This document shows, piece after piece, positions 24,645-33,632 of a DNA stretch of 64,000 nucleotides; the first letter of the stretch is position 1, and each line of letters begins with the position of its first letter. The notes under the pieces are model-generated. The model searched no databases and had not been told where the DNA came from. It saw only the letters and a program-made list of their open reading frames with translations. This DNA comes from Lautropia mirabilis (GTDB taxonomy: Bacteria; Pseudomonadota; Gammaproteobacteria; Burkholderiales; Burkholderiaceae_E): the NCBI RefSeq assembly GCF_900637555.1, contig NZ_LR134378.1, positions 816,001 through 880,000 of the forward strand, in the 5' to 3' direction. The position numbers and the translations under genes are program-made.

Positions 24645-26645
24645 ATGAAGAAAATCGTTTTGGACAGGTGGTTGGGCCTGGCGACCGTGCTGGCCCTGGC
24701 AGGTGGCGCGTCCGTGGCGCAGGCTGCCGGCCTTCGCTCGGGGAACTTTCCGGGCCTGCAGGCGGGCGGCGACATGTCGGCATGGCGCCTGGCGGCCGAT
24801 GATTCGACCCAAGCCCCGGAAGCTGGCCAGACCGGCGCTTCCGCGTCTTCCTCGTCTTCCGGGCAGGAAGCAGCCCCGGCAGATCAGGCCTCGGGTACGA
24901 CTGCCGCCGGGAAATCGGCCGAGGCAGAGCGCAAATCCGGCGGAGTTTCGGAGCTGCTGGAACACAACAACTACCGCTTCGACATTGATGCGCCGTCGAG
25001 CTTTGTCAGCACCATCCGTGACAGCACGCTGGTGGGCCGCTGGCAGCATCGCAAGGATTACGACCCGGTGCAGTTCGACGGTCTGGTGTCCAAGCTGCAT
25101 GACGAGGTGCTGGCCATTGTCCAGGCCGAAGGGTACTTCGAGCCACGCATCGAGATCGATGCCGAGGAGCCCGACCGCGTGAAGCTCACGCTCAAGCCTG
25201 GCAACCGCACCAAGGTCAGCGAGCTGGACATCCAGATCGAAGGGCAGGGCACGCAGAACCGGGCGTTGGCCAACGTGAAGCGTCGCTTCGGCATGGCCGT
25301 GGGTGATCCCTTCGTGAGCAGCAACTGGCAGAGTGGCAAGTCGGCGCTCATCGATGCCATGAAGCGGCAGGGCTACCTGCGCGCCCGCATTGCCCGCAGC
25401 ACCGCGCAGGTGGATGCCGCGGCGGCCAAGGCGCGGCTGACGGTCGTGGTGGATTCGGGCGACCGCATTGCCTTCGGCAAGGTGGAGGTCCAGGGCCTGT
25501 CGCGCTATCCGGAGAAGATCATCACCGATCTGCAGCCCTTCCATGAAGGGGACGCCTACACGGATGCCGCGCTGCAGACTTTCCAGGAGCGGCTGCGTGA
25601 GGCGGGGTACTTCAGTTCAGTCAGTGCGGTGCCCGACACGCTGGCGCTGCAGGAAGATCCGTCGCTGAAAGCGGTGCCCATCCGCCTGGTCGTGGAGGAG
25701 CTCAAGCGCCATCGGCTGGTCTATGGTCTGGGCTACAGCACCGACGACGGCTTCCGTGGCCAGGTAGGCTTTCAGGACCGTAGCCTGTTCGGGCTGCAGA
25801 TGGAGGCCTCGCTGGTGATGTCGGAGCGCCGTCAACGAGCGTTCACCAACTTCCGAACGCCCTATGACGCTGAGGACCGCTACTACGGGTTCGGTGGACG
25901 TGTCGAGCGTGAGGACGAGAAAGGTGTCGTCACGTTCAACAGCAACGCCTACGTGGGCTATGGCCAGCGCGAGCGCGACATTGAGGCGTTCACCTCGCTG
26001 CAGCTGCAGCAGGAAGAGATCCACTTCCGGCAGTCCGGGCAGCGGGATGGCGTGAAGGCGCTGGTGCTGGGCAAGGCCTGGACGCTGCAGCGCTTCGATT
26101 CGCAGCTCAACCCCTCGCGCGGCTACGGCGTCAAGTTCGAGATCTCGGGGGCCAGCAAGCACGCGCTGAGTGATGCCACCTTCACCCGTTTCTACACCAG
26201 CATGGTGGGCTTCAAGCCGCTGTCGAAGAATTCGCCCGTCTGGCGCAACGGCACCTTCATCGGTCGCGTGGAGTTCGGCGTGGTCAATGCGGGCAGCCGC
26301 TTCGGCATCCCCAGCGAGAACCTGTTCCGGGCAGGGGGCATCGGCTCGCTGCGCGGATATGGCTACCGATCGCTGGGCCTGAACGTCAACAACTCGGTGA
26401 TCGGCCAGCGCTATCTGGCCATCGGCTCGCTGGAATACCAGCACCGCATCACCGAGATGCTGTCGCTGGGCGTGTTCTATGACTACGGCAACGTCACCGA
26501 TGCCTGGCGCAGCTTCGATGCCGTCTCGGGCTACGGTGCAGGCCTGCAGGTGCGAACGCCCGTGGGGCCGGTGAAGCTGGATCTGGCCTATGGCCAGGCC
26601 ATCCATCGCTACCGGGTGCATTTCTCCATTGGATTCAGCTTCTGA
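24645..26645 (+). CDS. tamA: Translocation and assembly module outer-membrane protein TamA
   Basis: 666 aa from the ATG at 24645, chosen for the signal peptide MKKIVLDRWLGLATVLALAG ending VAQA-AG. After a Ser/Ala-rich linker come three POTRA-like domains (about 110-330), for example GDRIAFGKVEVQGLSRYPEK and EGDAYTDAALQTFQERLREA. The C-terminal beta-barrel of the Omp85 family carries the conserved LRGYGY loop motif (GGIGSLRGYGYRSLG) and ends in aromatic FSIGFSF. It works with TamB in exporting or placing outer-membrane proteins and lipids. The tamB start is 2 bp beyond its stop. Confidence 0.9.
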   Translation: MKKIVLDRWLGLATVLALAGGASVAQAAGLRSGNFPGLQAGGDMSAWRLAADDSTQAPEAGQTGASASSSSSGQEAAPADQASGTTAAGKSAEAERKSGGVSELLEHNNYRFDIDAPSSFVSTIRDSTLVGRWQHRKDYDPVQFDGLVSKLHDEVLAIVQAEGYFEPRIEIDAEEPDRVKLTLKPGNRTKVSELDIQIEGQGTQNRALANVKRRFGMAVGDPFVSSNWQSGKSALIDAMKRQGYLRARIARSTAQVDAAAAKARLTVVVDSGDRIAFGKVEVQGLSRYPEKIITDLQPFHEGDAYTDAALQTFQERLREAGYFSSVSAVPDTLALQEDPSLKAVPIRLVVEELKRHRLVYGLGYSTDDGFRGQVGFQDRSLFGLQMEASLVMSERRQRAFTNFRTPYDAEDRYYGFGGRVEREDEKGVVTFNSNAYVGYGQRERDIEAFTSLQLQQEEIHFRQSGQRDGVKALVLGKAWTLQRFDSQLNPSRGYGVKFEISGASKHALSDATFTRFYTSMVGFKPLSKNSPVWRNGTFIGRVEFGVVNAGSRFGIPSENLFRAGGIGSLRGYGYRSLGLNVNNSVIGQRYLAIGSLEYQHRITEMLSLGVFYDYGNVTDAWRSFDAVSGYGAGLQVRTPVGPVKLDLAYGQAIHRYRVHFSIGFSF

Positions 26646-26647
26646 TC

Positions 26648-29600
26648 ATGGAAGACACGAAGACGACCCCCGATCGACGCGAGCATTCCCTGTGGCGCGC
26701 GATCTTTCGCTGGAGCGTGCGCATCCTGCTGCTGGTCATGGGGCTGGTGCTGGCGGCGCTGCTGTGGCTGGGCAGCGAAAGCGGCCTGACCCAGGCGCTG
26801 TCCTGGGCGCAGCAGTTTCTGGCCCGCAATGGCCAGGCGCTGGCGTTTGACCGACTGCAGGGCAACCTGTGGCGCGGCATCCGTTTCGGGCGCGTGGAAT
26901 GGCGTGGCTTCGACACGGCGGTCAAGGGCACTGATCTGCAGCTGCGCTGGTCGCTGCGCGCACTGCTGCGTGGCAAGGGACTGGTGCATCAGCTGGAGGC
27001 CGGGACACTGGTCATCCAGGTGCCGCCCGGTGACCCGGACAAGCCGCGCACCGACACCGACATGCCCGGCGATTTTGGCCTGCCGTTTCCGCTGGAGATC
27101 CGCAAGCTGGCCGTCGGGCGACTGGAGATCCAGCCGCCTGCGGTCAATGGCAAGGATGCCGAGCCCTACGTGGTGCTGACCGACATCGATGGGACAGCCG
27201 AATATGCCGTGGGGCAGTACCGGATCAAGACGCTGGCGCTGACCAGCCCCTGGGGGCAGGTGCGCTCGGCCACGGCCCAGATGGAGGGTGCGCCGCCGCA
27301 CCGTCTGAAGGGCGTGATCCAGGCCAATGGCCAGGCCCAGCAGTGGCCGTATGACGCCACCCTGACCGTCGATGGCGACCTGGCCAGACTGCCGGCCACC
27401 CTTCAGGGGCAGCTGGCTGATGGCATGGCCGACATCCAGGCCGTGGTGAAGCCGTTGGGCCGGATGCCGGTGGAGCGTCTGCACGCTCGCCTGGCCGATA
27501 CCAACCTGATGCGCTTCACTGCCCTGGGCAAGCTGCCCGAGACCGGCATGGACCTGGACCTCGACATCGATCCGGCGCCCGGCAAGAAGGAAACGTGGCA
27601 GGGACTCATCCGGCTGGCCAACCGCCGGGCGGGCACGCTGGAGGGCAACCGCATTCCGCTGCGCTCGCTGCAGAGCGGCATCGTCTTCCGCATTCCGCCC
27701 ACGGCTCAGTGGGAGCACCTCTACGTCGCCCTCAACGACCTGGCCATCGGCCTGCCGGTGAGCGTGCAGCAGGCTGACGCCGGGGGCGTGGCAGAAGTGC
27801 CGGCCAACGCGAAACCGGGCAATGGCTCCGGCAAGGGCCAGGCTCCCCAGAAACCGCAGGCCGCCCAGCCCGTGACCATCGCTGCCAAGGGCGAAGCCCG
27901 CATCGAGGGGCGGCTGGAAAGCTGGTTGGCCCAGTCGATGGCCATTCCGGGGACCACGCTGCCCCGCCTGAAAAGTGACCTGAAGCTGACCGGACTGGAT
28001 CTGGCCCCGCTCTGGCAGGGCCTGCCCCGGACGGCCCTGGGCGGACAGGTGAAGGTGGATGGCCAGCAGTTCCTGGTGGATCTGTCGCAGCGCGCCGAAC
28101 AGATGCGCTCCCTGTTGCCGGCTGACCTGAAGAAACTGGCGGCCGATGCGCAGGTGAAGCTGGCCGGCACGCTGGACCCGCGCTGGCTGAAACTGAACGA
28201 AGGGCGGGTTGCACTGGGTGAGACGCTGCTGACGGCCAGCGGCCAGGCGGCCGTCAGTGCCCCGTGGGATCTGAACCTGCGCGGAACGGCCCGCCGGCTG
28301 GACCTGGCGCAATGGTTGCCGGCCACGCTGCCCGTTGACCCGGCCTGGCGTGAGGGGATGCTGGGCGCGGACTGGTCCGTCGAAGGGCGCCTGATGTCGC
28401 CTGGCCAGAAGGCCACGGTGGGGCTGGATCTGGTGGAAAGCCGCGTGGCCGGCCAGCCGCTGACCGGCGGCCTGCACGGCAAGGCCGAGCTGGATGCCCA
28501 GTGGCAGCCGCTGTCGCTGAAGGACATCGACCTGAAGCTGGCCCATGGCACGGCCAACCGCATCCAGGCCAAGGGGGCACTGGGCGCCCCGCAGGACCGG
28601 CTGGATGTCGGTGTGAAGCTTAACGACCTGTCGGCATTGGATCGCCGCGCTGCAGGCAGCATGAATCTGGATGGCCACCTGAGCGGGCGCTTTCAGGATC
28701 TGAGCGCCAAGGCCTCGGCGCGCGCCAGCGGTGTGGACTGGACGATCCTGGATGAGGCGGGCAAGCCGAACCGTCTGAGCCTGAAGGACCTGAAGCTGGA
28801 TCTGACGGCGCCGCTGGCGCTGCAGGCGAAGTCGCGGCAGGACACGCCCGTGGAGCTGACGCTGTCTGCCCGTCAGCTGGGCTCGGGCACCGACGTGCTG
28901 GATGCGCTGAACCTGAGCCTGCACGGCACGCCGAGCCAGCATCAGCTGGCTGCCGCCGCCCGGCAGGGCAAGGACCGGCTGCAGCTGCGCCTGCAAGGCG
29001 CGCTGTCGCTGCCGCGTACCGGTCCCAGCTATCGGGCCAGTGTGGAAACCCTGGACCTGAGCGGCCGTACCGCCGTGCGCCTGGTCGACCCGGCACCGCT
29101 GGCGGTGGACGGCAGTCGCCTGACGCTGTCGGATTTCCGGCTGGCAGCGCTGGACGGACACATTGACCTGAAGCGCCTGCTGCTGGACTGGAGCGGCCCG
29201 CTCAAGTACGAGACGCGCGGCAGCCTGGACGATCTGGCCCCGTTGCGGCTGCATCAGCTGCTGGGCGTGGATGAGCAGAAGAACCTGGACGCGCTGAAGG
29301 ACGTGCGCATTGCCGGTCAATGGCAGTTGCGTGGCCAGGGGGCGCAGGCCCTGTACGGTGACGTGCAGGCCGGCATCCGTGAGCAGGTGCCTGCCGGGCG
29401 CAGGAAGCGCCTGGGGCTGCGCGACAACAACGGTCTGACCTTGCGCTTCGATGAGCGCAAGCTCAACGGCAAGGTGAATCTGGACATCGTGTCGCTGGAG
29501 CTGGTCAACCTGTTCACCGGCCCCGACATGGCCGTCGACGGTTCGCTGAAGGTCGATGGCACGGTGGCCGGCACGCTGGATGCGCCGCTGGTGGACCTGG

Positions 29601-30913
29601 GTGTCACGGGCAAGGACCTGTCCGTGCTGCAGCGCTCGGCTGGCATGCGCCTTTCCGGAGGCGAGCTGGATGCGCACCTGAGCGGTCATGGCCTGCAGAT
29701 CAATCGGCTCAAGTTCCATGCCGGCCAGGGCAGCCTGCAGCTGAAGGGCGCGGCCCGTCTGGTGGATCGCGGCAACATGAAGGCCGCTCTGGCCACCCAG
29801 GATGCCGCCTGGGCTGCCGCACTCACGAAGCCGCCCAAGGCAGGTAGCCCCAAGCCCTCGCTGCTGCCGATGGACGGCGTCTTTGACGTGCGGGCCGACC
29901 ATTTCCTGGTTCCGATCGGGCCGGGTCAGCGGGTGACCCTCTCGGGCGTGACCCGTCTGACCAGCGGCCCGGCAGGCCTGATCCTGGTCGGTGACATGAA
30001 AGTCGACGAGGGACTGATCGAGCTGGCGGGGTCTTCTGCCCCCACTCTGCCTGGTGACGTGCGGGTTTCCGGCGAGCAGATCCCCCAGGACCTGCCCGAG
30101 GAAAAGGACGCGGAAGCCAGCCTGCGCATCGCCAGCGATCTGGAAGTGGAGCTGGGTGACAAGCTGAAGATCAACGGCATGGGGGCCGAAGCCCGACTGG
30201 GCGGCAAGTTGCAGGTTGGCGGCTTCCTGCCGGCCGATCCGCAGCTGACCGGCGTGGTCAACATCGTGGACGGCAGCTATCAGGCCTATGGCCAGAACCT
30301 CAAGTTCACCAAGGGCCTGATCCGCTTCACCGGTCCGGTGGACAATCCGTCGCTGGACATTGAGGCCAAGCGGCCGTACCTGCCGGTGGAAGTGGGCATT
30401 TCCATCACCGGGCAGGCAAGCAACCCGCGGATCTCGCTCATCTCCAAGCCCTCCATGTCGGAGACCAACAAACTGTCCTGGCTGGTGCTGGGCGTGCCGC
30501 CTGACGAGGCCGGAGGGGCTGCCCAGGTCCTGGCCCTGCAGCAGGCAGGCACCATGCTGCTGGGCAACGACAATGGCGTGCGCTCGCCCTCCATTGCCGA
30601 GCGGCTGGGTCTGGACGTGCTGAACTACGGCTATGCGTCCAACACCGGCGTGGATTCAGGCATCCAGGAGAGCATGACGCCCAAGGGCCTGGTGGGCTCG
30701 AGCAGCAGCAGCAACGCCGATGCGACCGAAACCGGCGTGGTGTCGCTGGGCAAGCGCATCAACGACCGCCTCTTCGTCAGTTACGAGAAGGGCGTGCGCG
30801 GCGTCTGGAACCTGCTGCGCATCCAGTACACCCTGGGCAAGGGCTACGTGCTGCGCGCCCAGACCGGCAGCGACAACTCGCTGGACGTGCTGCGCTCGCG
30901 CAGCTTCGACTGA
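26648..30913 (+). CDS. tamB: Translocation and assembly module inner-membrane protein TamB
   Basis: 1421 aa, in the usual TamB size range. One N-terminal membrane anchor (ILLLVMGLVLAALLWLG at about 28-44) is followed by a very long periplasmic beta-rich region (AsmA-like, bridge-forming) and the conserved C-terminal DUF490/TamB domain. That domain includes NIVDGSYQAYGQNLKFTKGL and the late LGKRINDRLFVSYEKG. It spans the periplasm and partners TamA, whose gene ends 2 bp upstream. Antisense frames over this gene are codon-usage shadows. Confidence 0.93.
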   Translation: MEDTKTTPDRREHSLWRAIFRWSVRILLLVMGLVLAALLWLGSESGLTQALSWAQQFLARNGQALAFDRLQGNLWRGIRFGRVEWRGFDTAVKGTDLQLRWSLRALLRGKGLVHQLEAGTLVIQVPPGDPDKPRTDTDMPGDFGLPFPLEIRKLAVGRLEIQPPAVNGKDAEPYVVLTDIDGTAEYAVGQYRIKTLALTSPWGQVRSATAQMEGAPPHRLKGVIQANGQAQQWPYDATLTVDGDLARLPATLQGQLADGMADIQAVVKPLGRMPVERLHARLADTNLMRFTALGKLPETGMDLDLDIDPAPGKKETWQGLIRLANRRAGTLEGNRIPLRSLQSGIVFRIPPTAQWEHLYVALNDLAIGLPVSVQQADAGGVAEVPANAKPGNGSGKGQAPQKPQAAQPVTIAAKGEARIEGRLESWLAQSMAIPGTTLPRLKSDLKLTGLDLAPLWQGLPRTALGGQVKVDGQQFLVDLSQRAEQMRSLLPADLKKLAADAQVKLAGTLDPRWLKLNEGRVALGETLLTASGQAAVSAPWDLNLRGTARRLDLAQWLPATLPVDPAWREGMLGADWSVEGRLMSPGQKATVGLDLVESRVAGQPLTGGLHGKAELDAQWQPLSLKDIDLKLAHGTANRIQAKGALGAPQDRLDVGVKLNDLSALDRRAAGSMNLDGHLSGRFQDLSAKASARASGVDWTILDEAGKPNRLSLKDLKLDLTAPLALQAKSRQDTPVELTLSARQLGSGTDVLDALNLSLHGTPSQHQLAAAARQGKDRLQLRLQGALSLPRTGPSYRASVETLDLSGRTAVRLVDPAPLAVDGSRLTLSDFRLAALDGHIDLKRLLLDWSGPLKYETRGSLDDLAPLRLHQLLGVDEQKNLDALKDVRIAGQWQLRGQGAQALYGDVQAGIREQVPAGRRKRLGLRDNNGLTLRFDERKLNGKVNLDIVSLELVNLFTGPDMAVDGSLKVDGTVAGTLDAPLVDLGVTGKDLSVLQRSAGMRLSGGELDAHLSGHGLQINRLKFHAGQGSLQLKGAARLVDRGNMKAALATQDAAWAAALTKPPKAGSPKPSLLPMDGVFDVRADHFLVPIGPGQRVTLSGVTRLTSGPAGLILVGDMKVDEGLIELAGSSAPTLPGDVRVSGEQIPQDLPEEKDAEASLRIASDLEVELGDKLKINGMGAEARLGGKLQVGGFLPADPQLTGVVNIVDGSYQAYGQNLKFTKGLIRFTGPVDNPSLDIEAKRPYLPVEVGISITGQASNPRISLISKPSMSETNKLSWLVLGVPPDEAGGAAQVLALQQAGTMLLGNDNGVRSPSIAERLGLDVLNYGYASNTGVDSGIQESMTPKGLVGSSSSSNADATETGVVSLGKRINDRLFVSYEKGVRGVWNLLRIQYTLGKGYVLRAQTGSDNSLDVLRSRSFD

Positions 30914-31234
30914 GGCCAGGGGCGGGCCGGGCATCATCGTCCAGCCCGCCCTCTGATCCTCTGCTGAGAGATGCGCCCCCTTCGGGGCAGGCCCTCGCAG
31001 GGCCATGTACCATGCTCAATGAGCCTGCATCAGGCGCGGAGCATTCCCAGAAAGCGTTTCCTGAAAGCAGATGCCTGAAGAAGTAAGTGCGCAATCACTT
31101 AATTCCATGGCATTCCTGTGCCTCCGTGCTGGCAAACCGCCGGCATCGGTTCATAATGTCGGCCTTCCACTCCTGCGGGCTGGCGCGCCTCTGCGTTGCC
31201 CGTCATCTGTTGCCGGGTGCTGCCCGGGTCATAC

Positions 31235-32020
31235 ATGAAATCGAAAGCATTCAGCGAAGAAGAGGTTCTGACCGTCCATCACTGGACCGATCGTCTGTTC
31301 AGTTTCACCACCACGCGTGACGAGGCGCTGCGCTTCAAGAACGGCCATTTCACGATGATCGGCCTGCCGCCGAAAGAGGGCGAGCGGCCGCTGCTGCGTG
31401 CCTACAGTATCGCCAGCGCCAACTACGAGGAGCAGCTGGAGTTCCTCAGCATCAAGGTGCCCGATGGTCCGCTGACCTCCAAGCTGCAGCACATCAAGCC
31501 CGGTGACAAGGTCATCGTCGGTCGCAAGCCCACCGGCACGCTGGTGACCGACTACCTGCTGCCTGGCAAGCGTCTGTGGCTGCTGGCCACCGGTACCGGC
31601 CTGGCCCCCTTCCTCAGCATCACGCGCGACCCCGAGACCTACGAGCGCTATGACCAGGTGATCCTGGTGCACGGCGTGCGTCAGGTGAACGAACTGGCCT
31701 ACTACGACCTGTTCACCAAGGAGCTGCCGGAGCACGAATACCTGGGCGAGCTGATCAAGGGCAAGCTGCTGTACTACCCCACCGTGACCCGCGAGCCCTT
31801 CCGCAACCAGGGCCGCATCACCACCCTCATCGAGAACGGCAAGCTCAACGCTGACCTGGGCCTGCCGCCCTTCAACCGCGAGGAAGACCGCATCATGATC
31901 TGCGGCAGCCCCGAGATGCTGCGCGATCTGAAGGACATGTTCGAGAAGCGCGGCTTCGTCGAGGGCAACACCTCCACCCCGGGTGACTTCGTCATCGAGC
32001 GGGCCTTTGCCGAGCAGTGA
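31235..32020 (+). CDS. fpr: Ferredoxin/flavodoxin-NADP+ reductase
   Basis: 261 aa from the ATG at 31235 (MKSKAFSEEEV); the longer upstream frame has no ribosome-binding site. The FAD site RAYSIASANYEEQLEFLSIK and the NADP site LATGTGLAPFLSI are intact, as is MICGSPEMLRDLK. The C-terminus FVIERAFAEQ is that of the bacterial subclass of Fpr. It transfers electrons between NADPH and ferredoxin or flavodoxin; a flavodoxin-like NrdI is encoded 1 kb downstream, so a supporting role for ribonucleotide reductase activation is possible but unproven. It is followed by a long-stem hairpin. Confidence 0.9.
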   Translation: MKSKAFSEEEVLTVHHWTDRLFSFTTTRDEALRFKNGHFTMIGLPPKEGERPLLRAYSIASANYEEQLEFLSIKVPDGPLTSKLQHIKPGDKVIVGRKPTGTLVTDYLLPGKRLWLLATGTGLAPFLSITRDPETYERYDQVILVHGVRQVNELAYYDLFTKELPEHEYLGELIKGKLLYYPTVTREPFRNQGRITTLIENGKLNADLGLPPFNREEDRIMICGSPEMLRDLKDMFEKRGFVEGNTSTPGDFVIERAFAEQ

Positions 32021-32035
32021 TCCTGCCCCGCACGG

Positions 32036-32079
32036 CGCCATGAGGTGCTCCGACGACCCTGCGTCGGCACCTCATGGCG
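32036..32079 (+). terminator. Hairpin after fpr
   Basis: cgccatgaggtgc (32036-32048) pairs with gcacctcatggcg (32067-32079), and the inner bases (cgacg/cgtcg) extend the stem. It lies 15 bp past the fpr stop. There is no T-tract. Confidence 0.5.
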
Positions 32080-32237
32080 TGCACCCTCCGGCGCCTTCCC
32101 TCATGCCGGATGAAGACGATGCCGATATCGTCAGACAGCCTTTCCCATCCGGCCACGCCCTCCTGATGTGGCCGGGATGGCACTGAGCCCACTCTTTCAC
32201 CGCCCCGCCGACCCCTTTCCGACGGACGGTCGTGCAG

Positions 32238-32261
32238 CATCCACGCAACGTGGATGTTTTT
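32238..32261 (+). terminator. Intrinsic terminator upstream of the nrd promoter
   Basis: A compact 8-bp stem (catccacg / cgtggatg) with a CAA loop is followed directly by five T. This is a clean rho-independent terminator on the plus strand. It lies 220 bp after fpr and before the nrd promoter. It either ends read-through from fpr or ends a short unannotated transcript from the 32080-32237 interval, where no reading frame is convincing. Confidence 0.65.
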
Positions 32262-32377
32262 GGAAAACCCTTTGCCCGCGGGCACTTGGCGCGTGTTCCT
32301 GCAAGGCGTGCAGAACTGTTGGCCATGCCGTTTGGCGTTCGCGCAACACCTTCCATGGTGTCTCATGGCATTTGAAG

Positions 32378-32424
32378 GCGCTACATATTGTGTCCGCGGG
32401 GTGGACGAACCCCATATCTTGGGT
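32378..32424 (+). promoter_or_regulatory. Pair of NrdR boxes at the nrd promoter
   Basis: Two 16-bp sites resemble the NrdR consensus acacwatatatwgtgt: gcgctacatattgtgt (32378-32393, about 13 of 16 matching) and accccatatcttgggt (32409-32424, about 12 of 16). Their starts are 31 bp apart, three helical turns, which is the usual NrdR arrangement. The second box abuts a -10-like TACAAT (32424-32429), so bound NrdR would block RNA polymerase. Confidence 0.65.
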
Positions 32425-32435
32425 ACAATGCGCTT

Positions 32436-32664
32436 CATCGAGGTTCCCGGGAGATCATCCCCGGGATGAAAAGGGAAGCCGGTGCGCATCCGGGAAGGTC
32501 GCCTCAAGGCCTTTCGCTCAGGGTGCAATGCCGGCGCTGCCCCCGCAACTGTAGGCGGTGAGCAAGGCTGGAAGGGGTCCGCACGGACTCTTCCTGAACC
32601 ACTGGACCCATGGGGTCTGGGAAGGTTCCAGCCACGCAAGGACCCGCAAGCCAGGAGACCTGCC
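32436..32664 (+). ncRNA. Cobalamin (B12) riboswitch
   Basis: All the landmark blocks are present in order: gaggttcccggg at the 5' side, aaaagggaagccggtgc, the core gccggcgctgcccccgcaac followed by tgtaggcggtgag, a variable hairpin around ccactggacccatggggtctggg, ccacgcaaggacccgcaag, and the B12 box agccaggagacctgcc at the end. It lies in the leader of nrdHIEF, 166 bp before nrdH. Cobalamin binding is expected to lower expression. Such control of an oxygen-dependent reductase is known where the genome also has a B12-dependent class II enzyme. Confidence 0.93.
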
Positions 32665-32830
32665 CCGATAGCCGCCGAAAGGCCGCCCATCTTCATGGCG
32701 GCAGTGCCTTTCGGCATGGATGACAACCCTGCGGTGGGCAGGAGCGGGTCATGGTGGATGGCGCCTGTCTGCGCGCGTCCGCCCGGACTGCTGCCGGCCC
32801 TTCGCTCCCCGTCTGAAGGAAATCCGGCCC

Positions 32831-33052
32831 ATGACCGTCACCGTCTACTCCAAACCCGCCTGCGTTCAGTGCACCGCCACCACCCGTGCGCTGGATGCCC
32901 GTGGCATTGCCTACCAGCTGGTCGACCTGACCCAGGATGCCGTCGCCATGGCCCAGGTGCTGGCCATGGGCTACCGCCAGGCCCCCGTGGTCGTGGCCGG
33001 CGAAGCCCACTGGACCGGTTTTCGTCCTGACATGATCGGCCGCCTGGCCTGA
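32831..33052 (+). CDS. nrdH: Glutaredoxin-like protein NrdH
   Basis: 73 aa. Small redox protein that reduces class Ib ribonucleotide reductase and is itself reduced by thioredoxin reductase. Active site CVQC in VYSKPACVQCTATTRALD. The C-terminal HWTGFRPDMIGRLA contains the NrdH-specific W-x-GFRPD block. AGGAAA lies 10 bp upstream of the ATG. First gene of the nrdHIEF operon, 8 bp before nrdI. Confidence 0.95.
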   Translation: MTVTVYSKPACVQCTATTRALDARGIAYQLVDLTQDAVAMAQVLAMGYRQAPVVVAGEAHWTGFRPDMIGRLA

Positions 33053-33060
33053 TATCCGCC

Positions 33061-33480
33061 ATGGCGGTGCTGGTCTATTACTCCTCGGCCTCGGGCAACA
33101 CCGAGCGCTTCATGCACAAGCTGGGCCTGCCGGCCATGCGCATTCCGGTGGATGAGTCCGCCCCGATGCCCGAGCCGAACGCGCCCTTCGTGCTGATCTC
33201 GCCCACCTACGCCGATGGCGAGGGGCACGGCGCCGTGGCCCGGCAGGTGATCCGCTTCCTGAACGATCCGGATCGCCGCCGTCTGCTGCGGGGGGTGATT
33301 GCCAGCGGCAACCGCAATTTCGGCACGACGTTTGCCCACGCCGGTCGGGTGATTGGCGACAAGTGTGGCGTGCCGGTGCTGTACCGCTTCGAGCTGGCCG
33401 GCACCGAGCTGGATGTGGTGCGAGTGCGTGAAGGCCTGGAGCGATTCTGGGCCAGTCTGGATGAGGTCGAGCCTGTCTGA
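33061..33480 (+). CDS. nrdI: Flavodoxin-like protein NrdI
   Basis: 139 aa. FMN protein that supplies the oxidant (superoxide) for assembling the manganese-tyrosyl cofactor of NrdF. The phosphate loop YYSSASGNTERF is at the N-terminus. SPTYADGEGHGAVARQVIRF and VIASGNRNFGTTFAHAG are typical NrdI blocks, the latter in the flavin-contacting 50s/90s loops. It starts 8 bp after nrdH. Its presence identifies the downstream genes as class Ib rather than class Ia. Confidence 0.95.
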   Translation: MAVLVYYSSASGNTERFMHKLGLPAMRIPVDESAPMPEPNAPFVLISPTYADGEGHGAVARQVIRFLNDPDRRRLLRGVIASGNRNFGTTFAHAGRVIGDKCGVPVLYRFELAGTELDVVRVREGLERFWASLDEVEPV

Positions 33481-33632
33481 ATGCCAACACTTCATGGGCG
33501 CAGCCGCATGGGCGAAGGTGCCATGCGGACGCCATGACGGATAGGGCCGGACAGGGCCGATGGGACATGAAGGAAAGGGTGGGTGAGGGCGAAAAGGCCC
33601 CCGGTCGCCCATGATTGATGCAGGGAGAGAAC

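Noticed and set aside
26609-29902. 1097-codon minus-strand open frame opposite tamB
   Set aside because: Antisense shadow of tamB, with no family resemblance and no ribosome-binding site.
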